The translations under genes were made by a program, and so were the position numbers. From CAVPTL01 sp963729195 (GTDB taxonomy: Bacteria > Actinomycetota > Thermoleophilia > Gaiellales > JAICJC01): DNA of 64,000 nucleotides. The stretch is from positions 113,774-177,773 of the forward strand of contig CAVSNF010000027.1 in NCBI GenBank assembly GCA_963729195.1, written 5' to 3'. Below are positions 46,506 to 54,726 of this stretch, in pieces (positions within the stretch are counted from its first letter, which is position 1; each line of letters begins with the position of its first letter). A model generated the notes under the pieces. The model searched no databases, had not been told where the DNA came from, and saw only the letters and a list, made by a program, of their open reading frames with translations.

Positions 46506-46910
46506 CTACGGGTGGGTGATGGTGATACCCACTTTTGCCGCCGGTACGGTGGCCTTGACGACCTTCACGTTGTACCAGCCCTTGGTGGTGCCCGTGCGGT
46601 TCACGTGGCAGTAGAAGGTGCCGAGCGCGCCTTGACACGCCGACCGGTCGGCGGTGTCGATCAGCAGCACGTCTTCCTTCCAGCCCGCCTTCAGGAGGTT
46701 GACGTAGAAGTGGGCGTGCGGGTTGCGGATATCCGAGTAGTGGAACACCAGCTTCAGGGTGCCGTTCCTCGGCATGTGGACGAGGAAGACTTTGTGCCTG
46801 ACCCCGTGCTGAAGCGTGAACTCATGATCCGTCGACGCAGCCGACGCGAGCATCGGAAGCGCCAGCACCATGACAACCATTGCCACACCGATCGCAAGCG
46901 GCTTGCGCAT
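46506..46910 (-). CDS. Small secreted protein of unknown function
   Basis: A 134-residue protein with a clear signal peptide (LAIGVAMVVMVLALPMLASAAS) and a predicted beta-rich mature part of about 108 residues. Two cysteines (SACQGALGTFYC) may form a disulfide. It resembles no family I can name. It converges on the sensor-like membrane gene with 9 bp between stops. Confidence 0.7.
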   Translation of the reverse strand: MRKPLAIGVAMVVMVLALPMLASAASTDHEFTLQHGVRHKVFLVHMPRNGTLKLVFHYSDIRNPHAHFYVNLLKAGWKEDVLLIDTADRSACQGALGTFYCHVNRTGTTKGWYNVKVVKATVPAAKVGITITHP

Positions 46911-46948
46911 GGTCAGATGTTAGCGCTGTTTCGGGCGCCGGCCCGAGC

Positions 46949-46982
46949 CCCAGCCCGACCCCATCCCCATACCCGGGCTGGG
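46949..46982. terminator. Strong hairpin downstream of the DUF6325 gene
   Basis: Perfect 9-bp arms CCCAGCCCG (46949-46957) and CGGGCTGGG (46974-46982) with a 16-base loop. There is no T tract, so intrinsic termination is uncertain. Confidence 0.35.
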
Positions 46983-47068
46983 ACAGTCGTGCCGGCGGAT
47001 TGGGTGGTGTCTTTAGCGCCGACGGGCAACCCGTCTAGACGTGCGCCGCGCCACTCTGCGAGATCCCA

Positions 47069-47635
47069 TCATTTCGATCCTCCTGTCGTTGACGCAGACT
47101 CCGCGCCCCGCTCGAGCGCATGCAGCTGCTCTGCCTCCTGCGCACTCACCAGTCCGATCTCGACCAGGTCAAACGGGCTGATGAAGCCGTCTGAGATGCG
47201 GAATCCGCCGGCCCGGGCAATCGCATCGCGTAGCCCCACCGCCCAGTGGTGTTCGAGCAGGATCAAGGCCGCGGCCGAGTCGCTGGGGATGTCGTCCAGC
47301 ACATCCCAGGCCTCCTCCTCGTTGAAGACGTTGATGCCGTCTTCCGCGGCCGCCTCGGCGCCGGCGAGCGCGCCGGCTTCGGCGCCTTCCTCGCCCTCGA
47401 TCCCGAGGCCGATCAGCGCACCCACCTTGCTTCCCAGTTCGATCGCCTGATCCCTGGACAGGTTGCTGAGGTGCATGACTTCGATCTCACCGTCGGCATC
47501 CTTGTACACCGCCAGCGAATCGATCACTCGCACCGTGTCGCTTTCGTTCAAGCGCTCCAACTCGGCGATCACCTCGCCGTGAAAGTCGGGATGGTCAAAT
47601 CCCAACACAAGTAGCTGTACCGGACCTATCGCCAT
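47069..47635 (-). CDS. DUF6325/DUF1269-like small acidic protein
   Basis: A 188-residue protein beginning MAIGPVQLLVLGFDHPDFHG, with DTVRVIDSLAVYKDADGE, a glycine-alanine stretch (VGALIGLGIEGEEGAEAGA) and ALILLEHHWAVGLRDAI. The C-terminal 30 residues contain a short-helix segment (DLVEIGLVSAQEAEQLHAL) seen in SHOCT-like tails. The family is common in Actinobacteria; its function is unknown. ATG 47635 follows GGGGGC. It lies 32 bp after the DUF7144 gene and is probably in the same transcript. Confidence 0.75.
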   Translation of the reverse strand: MAIGPVQLLVLGFDHPDFHGEVIAELERLNESDTVRVIDSLAVYKDADGEIEVMHLSNLSRDQAIELGSKVGALIGLGIEGEEGAEAGALAGAEAAAEDGINVFNEEEAWDVLDDIPSDSAAALILLEHHWAVGLRDAIARAGGFRISDGFISPFDLVEIGLVSAQEAEQLHALERGAESASTTGGSK

Positions 47636-47667
47636 CGTGCCCCCTTCTGTTTCGATGTTGTCGGTGA

Positions 47668-48081
47668 CTAGTACTCGGTGCGGTTGGCGCCAACTGTCAG
47701 CCCATGGATCACGAGCAGGCTTACGGTCACTCCCAAAAGCGCCGCCCACGGCGCGCTGAAGATCATGAAGAACCAGAGAATCGCCGCGGTTGCCGCCAAC
47801 ACCACGCCGATCAAGTTACCCACGGGGTTACGACCGAGGACAAGTGCCCCGGCAACGATCTGCGCGGCTCCCCAGATCAGGAACATCCAGCCCCAAAAGG
47901 TGAGGTTGGAGTACACGATGTGGGCGGAGAAGTAGCTCGAATGATCGAGCGCTGTGAAGCCGTTTATGAGGTTGAACCCGCCCGCCATGACTAACACCAC
48001 ACCCGCAAACACCGTCCACCCGGCCAGCTTCGTCTCGGCTCGCTGGGCTGCGGTCGTCGGCCCTACAGTCGCGGTCGACAT
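47668..48081 (-). CDS. DUF7144-family four-helix membrane protein
   Basis: A 137-residue protein with four hydrophobic segments (WTVFAGVVLVMAGGFNLING, LTFWGWMFLIWGAAQIVAGA, LIGVVLAATAAILWFFMIF, AALLGVTVSLLVIHGL). The GGFNLINGFTAL and WGWMFLIWGA patterns are typical of a family widespread in Actinobacteria with unknown role. ATG 48081 is preceded by AGGAG. Confidence 0.82.
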   Translation of the reverse strand: MSTATVGPTTAAQRAETKLAGWTVFAGVVLVMAGGFNLINGFTALDHSSYFSAHIVYSNLTFWGWMFLIWGAAQIVAGALVLGRNPVGNLIGVVLAATAAILWFFMIFSAPWAALLGVTVSLLVIHGLTVGANRTEY

Positions 48082-48197
48082 GACACTCCTTTCCGAGTGT
48101 TATCAACAGACACAAGCACCATCGCCGACCGCCCGAGCCACGACATCGGTACCAGCCCTCAGATTTCGTGGGTAGTTTCCCGAACGACGGGGCGGCG

Positions 48198-48203
48198 TAC
48201 AAT
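48198..48203 (+). promoter_or_regulatory. Predicted -10 element giving a leaderless HD-GYP/LuxR transcript
   Basis: TACAAT lies 8 bp before ATG 48212, so transcription would begin at or one base before the start codon. The -35 is weak. No Shine-Dalgarno is present. Confidence 0.4.
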
Positions 48204-48211
48204 CGAGCACG

Positions 48212-49804
48212 ATGGTGCTGGAGACAGATCATCGACCGGTGCGGCTGGCCGAGCTGGTGGCGGCGCTCTCGTTGGGTATCGACCTGGGTTTCGGTCAGCC
48301 CATGGAGCATGTGCTTCGCCAATGTCTGATCGCGCTGCGGATGGCCGAGCGGATCGGACTGGGTGAGGAGTCGCGGGCGGTCGTGTACTACACGGCGCTT
48401 CTGATCAACGTTGGCTGTCATACCGACGCTCATGAGCAGGCCAAGTGGTTCGGCGATGACATCGCTATGAAGTCCGGTAAGTACGACCACGCGCCGGGCA
48501 GCTTCGGCGCGATGGCGGCGGGTGTGGGGATGGTCGGCGCCGGTTCGTCGCTGCTGCATCGCTTCCGACTTGGGCTGGAGCTGGCCGTCTCCGGCCGGCA
48601 TGAGCTCAACGCGATGATCAGCCACCACGCCGCCATCGCCGCCTCGCTGGCCGAGCAGTTGTGCCTGCCGGCGGAGGTGGAGGCCGCGGTCCGCTCGGCT
48701 TACGAGCAGTGGGACGGGCACGGGTACCCGGGGGAACTCAGCGGCACAGCCGTGCCGGTGGCGGCACGGCTGGCGGCGCTGGCCGAGTACGCGGAGGTGT
48801 CCCACCGGGTGGGTGGCGTCGACGCCACCCGTGACCTGGCCAGGCGCCGACGCGGCACGCAGTTCGATCCGGCGTTGTCCGATCTGATCTGCGACGAGGG
48901 AGAGATGATCCTGTCGGGGCTCGACGAGGTCGGTACATGGGATGCGGTGATCGATGCCGAGCCGACGCTGGCCGTGGTGGTCGGTCCCGACCAGCTCGAC
49001 GAGGCGCTGCGGGCGGTCGCGAACTTCGTCGACCTGAAGTCGCCGTACAGCCTCGGTCACGCCGGTGCGGTCGCCGACCTGGCCGGCGACGCCGGGCAGC
49101 GGCTGGGCCTGGGAGGCGACGACGTCACCGCGTTACGTCGCGCCGGGCTGGTTCAGGGACTGGGACGTCTGGGAATCTCCAACGCGATTTGGGACAAGCC
49201 CGAACCACTCGGCCGGGGCGAGTGGGAGCGCGTGCGCCTGCACCCGTATCTGACCGAACGGATGGTGCACCGGTCGCAGGCGTTGGCGCCGCTGGGCGCG
49301 ATCGCCGTCCAATTCCGCGAACGGCTGGACGGCTCCGGCTACCCCCGCGGCCTCTCTGGCAACGCGATCTCGCCGTTGGCGCGGGTGCTCGGCGCTGCCG
49401 ACGCCTACCAGGCGATGCGTGAGCCTCGCCCCTATCGGCTTCCGCTGCCTTCGGTGATGGCCGCTGCGGAGCTGCGCCGGGAGGTCAGGGCCGGCAAGTT
49501 GGACGGTGAGGCGGTCGAGGCGGTGCTGGCCGCAGCCGGCCACCGCGTCAGCGGCCGCCGCAGCGGGCCGGCGGGGCTGACACCGCGGGAGGTCGAGGTC
49601 CTGAGGCTGTTGGCCCGCGGTCTCTCCAACAAGCAGATCGGCGCCCGGCTTGTGATCTCGCCCAAGACGGTTGGAAACCACGTCGAGCACATCTACGCCA
49701 AGATCGGAGCCTCCAGCCGCGCCGCCGCCGGGCTGTTCGCAGTGCAGCAGGGATTGCTGCCGGAGGATCGGCCGGCGCTCGAAATCCCGGCGCCGGCAAG
49801 ATAG
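48212..49804 (+). CDS. Tandem degenerate HD-GYP protein with LuxR-type DNA-binding domain
   Basis: A 530-residue protein. Domain 1 (about 20-220) retains ISHHAAIA and EQWDGHGYPGELSG but has LLINVGCHTD where HDIGK is expected. Domain 2 (about 265-430) retains ERLDGSGYPRGLSG but has LVQGLGRLGI for the HD motif and QFRE for HHE. The C-terminal 65 residues are a LuxR helix-turn-helix (LTPREVEVLRLLARGLSNKQ). Metal-dependent c-di-GMP hydrolysis is therefore unlikely; it may be a nucleotide- or ligand-sensing transcription factor. The protein is uninterrupted and the promoter appears leaderless. Confidence 0.87.
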   Translation: MVLETDHRPVRLAELVAALSLGIDLGFGQPMEHVLRQCLIALRMAERIGLGEESRAVVYYTALLINVGCHTDAHEQAKWFGDDIAMKSGKYDHAPGSFGAMAAGVGMVGAGSSLLHRFRLGLELAVSGRHELNAMISHHAAIAASLAEQLCLPAEVEAAVRSAYEQWDGHGYPGELSGTAVPVAARLAALAEYAEVSHRVGGVDATRDLARRRRGTQFDPALSDLICDEGEMILSGLDEVGTWDAVIDAEPTLAVVVGPDQLDEALRAVANFVDLKSPYSLGHAGAVADLAGDAGQRLGLGGDDVTALRRAGLVQGLGRLGISNAIWDKPEPLGRGEWERVRLHPYLTERMVHRSQALAPLGAIAVQFRERLDGSGYPRGLSGNAISPLARVLGAADAYQAMREPRPYRLPLPSVMAAAELRREVRAGKLDGEAVEAVLAAAGHRVSGRRSGPAGLTPREVEVLRLLARGLSNKQIGARLVISPKTVGNHVEHIYAKIGASSRAAAGLFAVQQGLLPEDRPALEIPAPAR

Positions 49805-49841
49805 GTCGAACGCCTCATGCCCACCGCATCGCGGATTCCTA

Positions 49842-49856
49842 GACTGGATTTCAGTC
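49842..49856. promoter_or_regulatory. Small inverted repeat upstream of the cupin gene
   Basis: GACTG-GATTT-CAGTC, perfect 5-bp arms, 19 bp before ATG 49875. It could be an operator or part of the leader hairpin. Confidence 0.3.
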
Positions 49857-49874
49857 CAGCCAAAGGAGAGCGAG

Positions 49875-50267
49875 ATGCTGAAGGTGTCGCGGCAGAGCGC
49901 AGAGCAGGTCGAACAGCACGGTCCGGTCGAAGACCGGCATCAGGCCGGCGACGGCTACACCATCAACTTCCTCAGCTTCGGGATCGATATCGACGGCACG
50001 CCGCTTTTGAAGGGGCTGCCCAACGACAGCTGCAACTGCCCCCACTGGGGATACGTGTTGAAGGGCCGAATGACCTACCACATCGACGGTGGCGAGGATG
50101 TGGTGGTCGAGGCCGGCGACGCCTTCTACCTGCCGCCGGGACACACGCCGGTGGTCGAGGCGGGCACCGAGTTCGTGCAGTTCAGCCCCACCGAACTGCT
50201 GGAAGAGGTGTCGCAGACCATGACCAGGAACTTCGAGCGCATGCAGGCGGCGGGCGCCGCTGGCTGA
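49875..50267 (+). CDS. Cupin-domain protein
   Basis: A 130-residue single-cupin protein. The two cupin motifs are visible: CPHWGYVLKGRMTYHIDGGED (first motif with His and Glu-like positions altered) and AGDAFYLPPGHTPVVEAGTEF (second motif). ATG 49875 has AAAGGAGA 5 bp upstream. Stand-alone cupins act as small metalloenzymes or sensors; nothing nearby indicates the ligand. It converges on the membrane protein gene with 2 bp between stops. Confidence 0.85.
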   Translation: MLKVSRQSAEQVEQHGPVEDRHQAGDGYTINFLSFGIDIDGTPLLKGLPNDSCNCPHWGYVLKGRMTYHIDGGEDVVVEAGDAFYLPPGHTPVVEAGTEFVQFSPTELLEEVSQTMTRNFERMQAAGAAG

Positions 50268-50269
50268 TC

Positions 50270-51544
50270 CTAGGTCGGGGAGTCGAATGTCGCCGGCGGG
50301 CGCGGCGCCGTGCCACCGTCGCGCGGGCTCGAGTTCTTGAGCCAGATGGTGGTGTGGGTGGGCTTGATCGTGTCGTCGATGAGGGCGAGCAGTTGGCGTT
50401 GCAGAGCCTCGAGGTCGGTTTGAGTGCGCAGGTGAGCTTCGAAGGCGGTCACGGCGGTAGCTGTGTCGTACCGGTTACGGTAGAAGCGCCGATCGACGGT
50501 GGATTGGATCCGGTGTCGCAGGGGCTGGAAGCTCAATGCCACGAGCAGGGTTGAGAGCGTCACCGCCACGGTGCCGGATTGGCCGGTGGCCGAGCGCGCG
50601 GTCCATCCGATCGCAGTGATTCCGCCGAGGTAGATTGCGGCCAAGGCGCCGAGGAGCGCCGTGTAGATCACGGTGCGGCGGACGATCACGTCGATCTCAT
50701 ACAGCCGGTAGCGCAAGACGGCGGCGCCGATTGCAAGGGGGATCAGGCAGAAGCTGGCGATCGTTGCGTCCTGCAGTACAACCAGCCAGGTGGGAGCCCC
50801 AGGTCCGCCGCTGATCACGATAACGACGGCGTAGAACGCGACCACCGCGGCGGTCGCTGATGCGAGCCATTTCATCTGCAGGCGTTCGACGCCGCGCGAT
50901 CGCCAAAACCGCACGAGCAGCGCCACGGCGGATGCCGGTGCGCACAGCAGAAACACGACCAGCGAGTTCTCGGTGACGTCAAGCACACCTGCCAGGCTCT
51001 CCACCCCGAACGGGTTGGTGGTAGCCGGTACGGCGCTGTCGGACAATACGCCCGGCATCAACATATTTGATGCGACCGTCGCCACCAGCGCGGCCGCAGA
51101 GATGATGGTCAGCCACCTCCAGCGAGGCGTCAGCGGGCGTCCGTCGGGGAACAGTTGAAACAGGAACGTGGCCATCAACCCGACGCTGACGATCCACAGC
51201 CACTCGTCCAGCGCATCTGCATAGACCGCTCCTGGTAGTGAGCCCGGATGGAGCGTGAGGCCGTACACCGCATACCCCTCCAAGGCCGAGTCCAACGCCC
51301 ACGAGAACCCGACCGCGATCAGAATCCAGCCGACCGGGTTCTGAGGCTGGCTGGACGCGACCAGGCAGCCGATCACCGCGAACGTGAAGAGTGACAACGA
51401 GATGACCAAAAGCGCCGGGGCTCCACCGCCACCCCAGTCCCCGGCCGACTGAGGATCGTTGGTCACCCAGCCCAACACGTTGCCGACCGCAAACAGCAGG
51501 AACACCAGCGTCAAAAGCGCCAACGGGAGGCGTGCGATCTTCAC
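50270..51544 (-). CDS. Sensor-like multi-pass membrane protein without kinase domain (paralogue of 45270-46496)
   Basis: About 424 residues from GTG 51544. It shares NPFGVESLAG, IGAAVLRYRLYEIDVIVRRTVIYTALLGA, ATGQSGTVAVTLSTLLVALSFQPLRHRIQSTVDRRFYRNRYD with the gene at 45270. About nine hydrophobic segments; no histidine-kinase or GAF domain follows. It is divergent from the reductase-fold gene at 51620. The function is unknown, possibly ligand sensing for a separate partner. Confidence 0.78.
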   Translation of the reverse strand: MKIARLPLALLTLVFLLFAVGNVLGWVTNDPQSAGDWGGGGAPALLVISLSLFTFAVIGCLVASSQPQNPVGWILIAVGFSWALDSALEGYAVYGLTLHPGSLPGAVYADALDEWLWIVSVGLMATFLFQLFPDGRPLTPRWRWLTIISAAALVATVASNMLMPGVLSDSAVPATTNPFGVESLAGVLDVTENSLVVFLLCAPASAVALLVRFWRSRGVERLQMKWLASATAAVVAFYAVVIVISGGPGAPTWLVVLQDATIASFCLIPLAIGAAVLRYRLYEIDVIVRRTVIYTALLGALAAIYLGGITAIGWTARSATGQSGTVAVTLSTLLVALSFQPLRHRIQSTVDRRFYRNRYDTATAVTAFEAHLRTQTDLEALQRQLLALIDDTIKPTHTTIWLKNSSPRDGGTAPRPPATFDSPT

Positions 51545-51619
51545 CTGCCCAGTATGCAGCACCGTCGTCTCCGAATCGTTACGAAGAGCTGTCCACCGGG
51601 GCGCGACTAAGCTCTGGCC

Positions 51620-52177
51620 GTGGAAGTCGTCTGGTACACCGCAGCCTCGATCGACGGGCGCATCGCCGATGGGAACGAGAGCCTCGAGTTTCTCGACATG
51701 ATTGGGCAACGCGAAGGCGCCGAGACGGAGTTCTCCGATTTCATCGCCGGGATCGACGCGCTGCTGATGGGCGCACAGACGCTGCGCTGGCTGGTGGGCC
51801 AAGGACATGCCTTGCCACACCGCGGCCTGCCGATCTGGCTGCTTACCCACGACCACGATCTGGCCGCGGCAGCTGTCGCCGCCGATGCCGACACGCCGGT
51901 GCATCACGTCGAGGGTGAGATCGTCCCGGTGCTGGATGCGATCGCCGCTGCCGGGCACCGTCGCACATGGCTCTGCGGCGGTGGTGACGTTGCGGCCCAA
52001 GCACTCGCCGCCGACCGGCTTGATCAGGTGATCGTGACCATCGCCCCCACCGCGGTCGGGGCCGGCCCGGCGCTCTTCGACGGGGCCGATCTGCCTCAGC
52101 GCCGATTCCGGCTGGTGGAGTGCCTCGCGGTCGGCGGGGATGCCGCCCGCCTGCGCTGGCTGCGTGACCGCGGCTGA
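51620..52177 (+). CDS. RibD-like dihydrofolate-reductase-fold protein
   Basis: A 185-residue protein: VVWYTAASIDGRIADGNESLEFL, ALLMGAQTLRWLVGQGH, TWLCGGGDVAAQALAADRLDQVIVTIAPTAVGAGPALF. This is the short RibD C-terminal reductase type (YyaP class) with a probable NADPH-binding fold. GTG 51620 lies about 6 bp after a candidate -10 (TAAGCT, 51608-51613), suggesting a leaderless message. Only weakly similar to the other family member in this window (39941-40522). Confidence 0.87.
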   Translation: MEVVWYTAASIDGRIADGNESLEFLDMIGQREGAETEFSDFIAGIDALLMGAQTLRWLVGQGHALPHRGLPIWLLTHDHDLAAAAVAADADTPVHHVEGEIVPVLDAIAAAGHRRTWLCGGGDVAAQALAADRLDQVIVTIAPTAVGAGPALFDGADLPQRRFRLVECLAVGGDAARLRWLRDRG

Positions 52178-52282
52178 TCAGAGGCGACGGTCCGGCCGGC
52201 CCGCTGTGCTTCGGCGTGATCGGTATACGCGAGTCGCGCAATCAACGGCGCCGCTGCTCGCCGTTGATGGCAAGATAGCGAC

Positions 52283-52636
52283 ATGGAGCGTGTGCTTGGA
52301 ATCGGTGGATACTTCATGCGGGTCGCCGACCCGGTAGCCCTGGGCGCGTGGTATCGCGATTGCCTGGGCCTGGACGCCGATGAGAACGGCCTGTGGCGTC
52401 CGCAATCCGGGCCGACGGTGTTCGCGACGTTCGCGTCCGACACCGACTACTTCGGGTCTCCCACCCAGCAGACGATGGTCAACTTCCGGGTCAGCGACCT
52501 GGATGCGATGCTGGCGCAGCTGCGCGCCAAGGGAGCGGACGTGGCTGAAGACGTCCAGGAGATGGAGGGTGTCGGTCGATTCGGCTGGGTCACCGATCCC
52601 GAGGGCAATCGAATCGAGTTGTGGCAGCCCGCCTGA
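52283..52636 (+). CDS. VOC-family (glyoxalase/bleomycin-resistance fold) protein
   Basis: A 117-residue single-module VOC protein: GIGGYFMRVADPVALGAWYRDCLGLDA, then FRVSDLDAMLAQLRAKGADV and FGWVTDPEGNRIELWQP (metal Glu). Family members bind a divalent metal and act on small electrophiles or give resistance; the substrate is unknown. It converges on the methyltransferase gene 24 bp away. Confidence 0.9.
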   Translation: MERVLGIGGYFMRVADPVALGAWYRDCLGLDADENGLWRPQSGPTVFATFASDTDYFGSPTQQTMVNFRVSDLDAMLAQLRAKGADVAEDVQEMEGVGRFGWVTDPEGNRIELWQPA

Positions 52637-52660
52637 CTGTGTCTTCGGCGTTCGGAGACA

Positions 52661-53644
52661 TCACTCGGTCCCGGCCTCGAGCACGTCCATCGGCCCGGCC
52701 GGCGTGAGCCCCACCAGGCGTAGGCCGGCGGCGTTGAACAGAGCGGCATACTCGTCGTGGGTGCGCTCGCGCCCACCTGGCATCACGAGCATGTTCAGGT
52801 CGGAGAACTTCCCGGCCGGCTCGGCGTTCGGTGGCCCGACACGGCGCTCGATCACGAGCACCGCCGCGCGCCGCGCCATCGCCGCTCGCACCACCCGCAG
52901 GATCGCGATCGCCTGATCGTCCTCCCAGTCGTGGATGATCATCTTGAGAACGTACGCATCGCCGCCCGCGGGCACCTCCTCAAAGAAGCTGCCGCTCGCC
53001 ACCTCCAGGCGCTCACCGCCCGCCAGGCCCTCCACCACCTGCGGCTGGTCGAACAGCACGCCGCGCATGTTCGGGTAGCGGTCGAGCAGCGCCCGCAGCA
53101 GGATGCCGCGGCTGCCGCCGACGTCCACCACCGTCGCGAACCGTGAGAAGTCGTATGCCGCCAGCACCGCCTGGGTGATCTGGCCGGTGAGCGCGGTCAT
53201 CGCTTCGTCGAAGATCGCGCCCTCCTCCGGGTGTGATGCCCGGTACGCCCATACATCGGTGCCGTGCCGAAGCCGAAACGCGTTCTCGCCCTTGCGCACC
53301 GACTCTGGCAGCGTCGTCCATGTGTCCCAGTAGTAGGGTCGGCCGATGAGGCGCACCCAGCCCGCCAGTGAGCCCGGCACGTCGGATCGCAGGGGTTGGC
53401 CCAACTCGGTCAGGGATACGCGGCCGTCATCGTGTTCGTGCAGCACACCAACTCCCGCCAACGCGCGCAGAAGCCGCCGAAGCGTCACGGCGTCAGCGTC
53501 GCAGGCGACGGCCAGTTCGCCGGGCATCCGCGCCCCCCGGGCGAGCTGATCAGGCACTCCCAGCACCACTGCCGCATGCAGCGCTTGCGAGACCTGGAAG
53601 CCGTTCACCATCCGTAGCAGCATGTCGGTCGGCGCCCTCTCCAT
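52661..53644 (-). CDS. SAM-dependent O-methyltransferase with dimerisation domain
   Basis: A 327-residue protein starting at MERAPTDMLLRMVNGFQVSQ. The N-terminal winged dimerisation domain (about 10-95: ALHAAVVLGVPDQLARGA, TLRRLLRALAGVGVL) precedes a Rossmann methyltransferase domain with VVDVGGSRGILLRALLDRYP (SAM site), GVLFDQPQVV, GDAYVLKMIIHDWEDDQAI (catalytic His-Asp pair) and a C-terminal MLVMPGGRERTHDEYAALFNAAG. It resembles hydroxyneurosporene/acetylserotonin-type O-methyltransferases. The acceptor is a small hydroxylated or phenolic compound of unknown identity. Confidence 0.92.
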   Translation of the reverse strand: MERAPTDMLLRMVNGFQVSQALHAAVVLGVPDQLARGARMPGELAVACDADAVTLRRLLRALAGVGVLHEHDDGRVSLTELGQPLRSDVPGSLAGWVRLIGRPYYWDTWTTLPESVRKGENAFRLRHGTDVWAYRASHPEEGAIFDEAMTALTGQITQAVLAAYDFSRFATVVDVGGSRGILLRALLDRYPNMRGVLFDQPQVVEGLAGGERLEVASGSFFEEVPAGGDAYVLKMIIHDWEDDQAIAILRVVRAAMARRAAVLVIERRVGPPNAEPAGKFSDLNMLVMPGGRERTHDEYAALFNAAGLRLVGLTPAGPMDVLEAGTE

Positions 53645-53729
53645 GGGGGGCACCCTCCCGTAATTCGGCGAGCTGTGCAACTTTGCGCAAACCTGGTCGC
53701 GACCGCAGGTCAGGGGGAACTCCCGCGAG

Positions 53730-54035
53730 CTAGCTTGCCGTGGTCTCGGGCTGGTCCGTCCGGGGTGCGAGTACGACCCGAGAGAGTTCGGGGTAGGTCG
53801 CCCGATACCCCCGCCACCGCGCGATCGGCCCGAGAGTGCTGAAGACCACCCGTTGCACGGCCGCGGGCGGCTTCAGCAAGACCTCGCCGTTTCGCTTGAC
53901 GGTTAGCTCTCCCTCAAGGCAGGTGAACCGCTCGACGATCGCGGGGTGCAGGTGCTCACCCACCACGCGCGCCCCTACGAGCGCGGTGAACTCGGCGACC
54001 GCCCGGCCTTCGGGGTTCTGGCGTTCTTCGGGCAA
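53730..54035 (-). pseudogene. Cupin protein remnant with internal deletion
   Basis: About 101 residues from TTG 54035: GRAVAEFTALVGARVVGEHLHPAIVERFTCLEGELTVKRNG is the first half of a cupin of a family whose C-terminus reads like PPxAVQRxxF...GYRATYPE. Here LLKPPAAVQRVVFSTLGPIARWRGYRATYPELS follows directly, so the central cupin strands (second motif) are missing. The normal N-terminus is also absent. It lies just after the TetR stop (3 bp). Probably a decayed gene; a short functional variant is less likely. Confidence 0.45.
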
Positions 54036-54037
54036 TG

Positions 54038-54700
54038 CTACGAGTTCTGGAGTGATCTGAGCAACCGTTGCAGCGCCGGGCGCAGCACTGCGTGCTCGAA
54101 GTCCGGGTTCGACTCGACGATCTGCAGGAATACGAGGCCCTCGAGCATCCCGACCACGAGCACCGCGGCACCCTTCGGATCGGGTATTCCGCAGCGGTCG
54201 AGGAGCACGACCACGATCTGGTGGTAGGCGTCGTTCCAATCCGCGGTCGCTTTCTGCAAGGCCGGCCGGCGGGCCGCGGCCAGTGACAGCTCTACCACCG
54301 AGGTGACCGCGACCTGCTCGTCGCCGAGCCGGCCCATCGTGAGGTCGCCCAATCGCTCGGCAACGAGGTCGGGGGTGAGCACTGCGCCGCCGTTGCCGGT
54401 GAGCGCATCGGTGGTCTGCTCGAGCCAGCGCAGAGTCTCGGCCGCCGCCAGGTCGAGCGCCTCGGAGATCAGGTTGTCCTTGGAGGCGAAGTGGTAGGAG
54501 GTGAGTGCCAGCGAGACGCCGGCCTCCTTCGCCACGGCGCGGTGGGTGAGCTCGGCGAGACCATGGTCGCGCAGGATCCGCAGGGTCGCCTCGAGGATCG
54601 CGCGCCGGGTCTGGGCGCTGTCTGCGCGAGGCTTGCGAACTCGCCGCTCTTGTGCTCGGCGGCGTGGCGGGCTACGATCAACCCTGCGAAGTTTGGACAT
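54038..54700 (-). CDS. TetR-family transcriptional regulator
   Basis: About 220 residues. The helix-turn-helix is clear: TRRAILEATLRILRDHGLAELTHRAVAKEAGVSLALTSYHFASKDNL. The basic leader SKLRRVDRSPPRRRAQERRVRKPRA before it is unusually long. The C-terminal ligand domain ends RPALQRLLRSLQNS. ATG 54700 is divergent from the hydrolase operon start at 54727 with 26 bp between, so it probably represses that operon and itself. Confidence 0.9.
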   Translation of the reverse strand: MSKLRRVDRSPPRRRAQERRVRKPRADSAQTRRAILEATLRILRDHGLAELTHRAVAKEAGVSLALTSYHFASKDNLISEALDLAAAETLRWLEQTTDALTGNGGAVLTPDLVAERLGDLTMGRLGDEQVAVTSVVELSLAAARRPALQKATADWNDAYHQIVVVLLDRCGIPDPKGAAVLVVGMLEGLVFLQIVESNPDFEHAVLRPALQRLLRSLQNS

Positions 54701-54726
54701 TTGTTCAGTATAACGCGAGGTACCAG

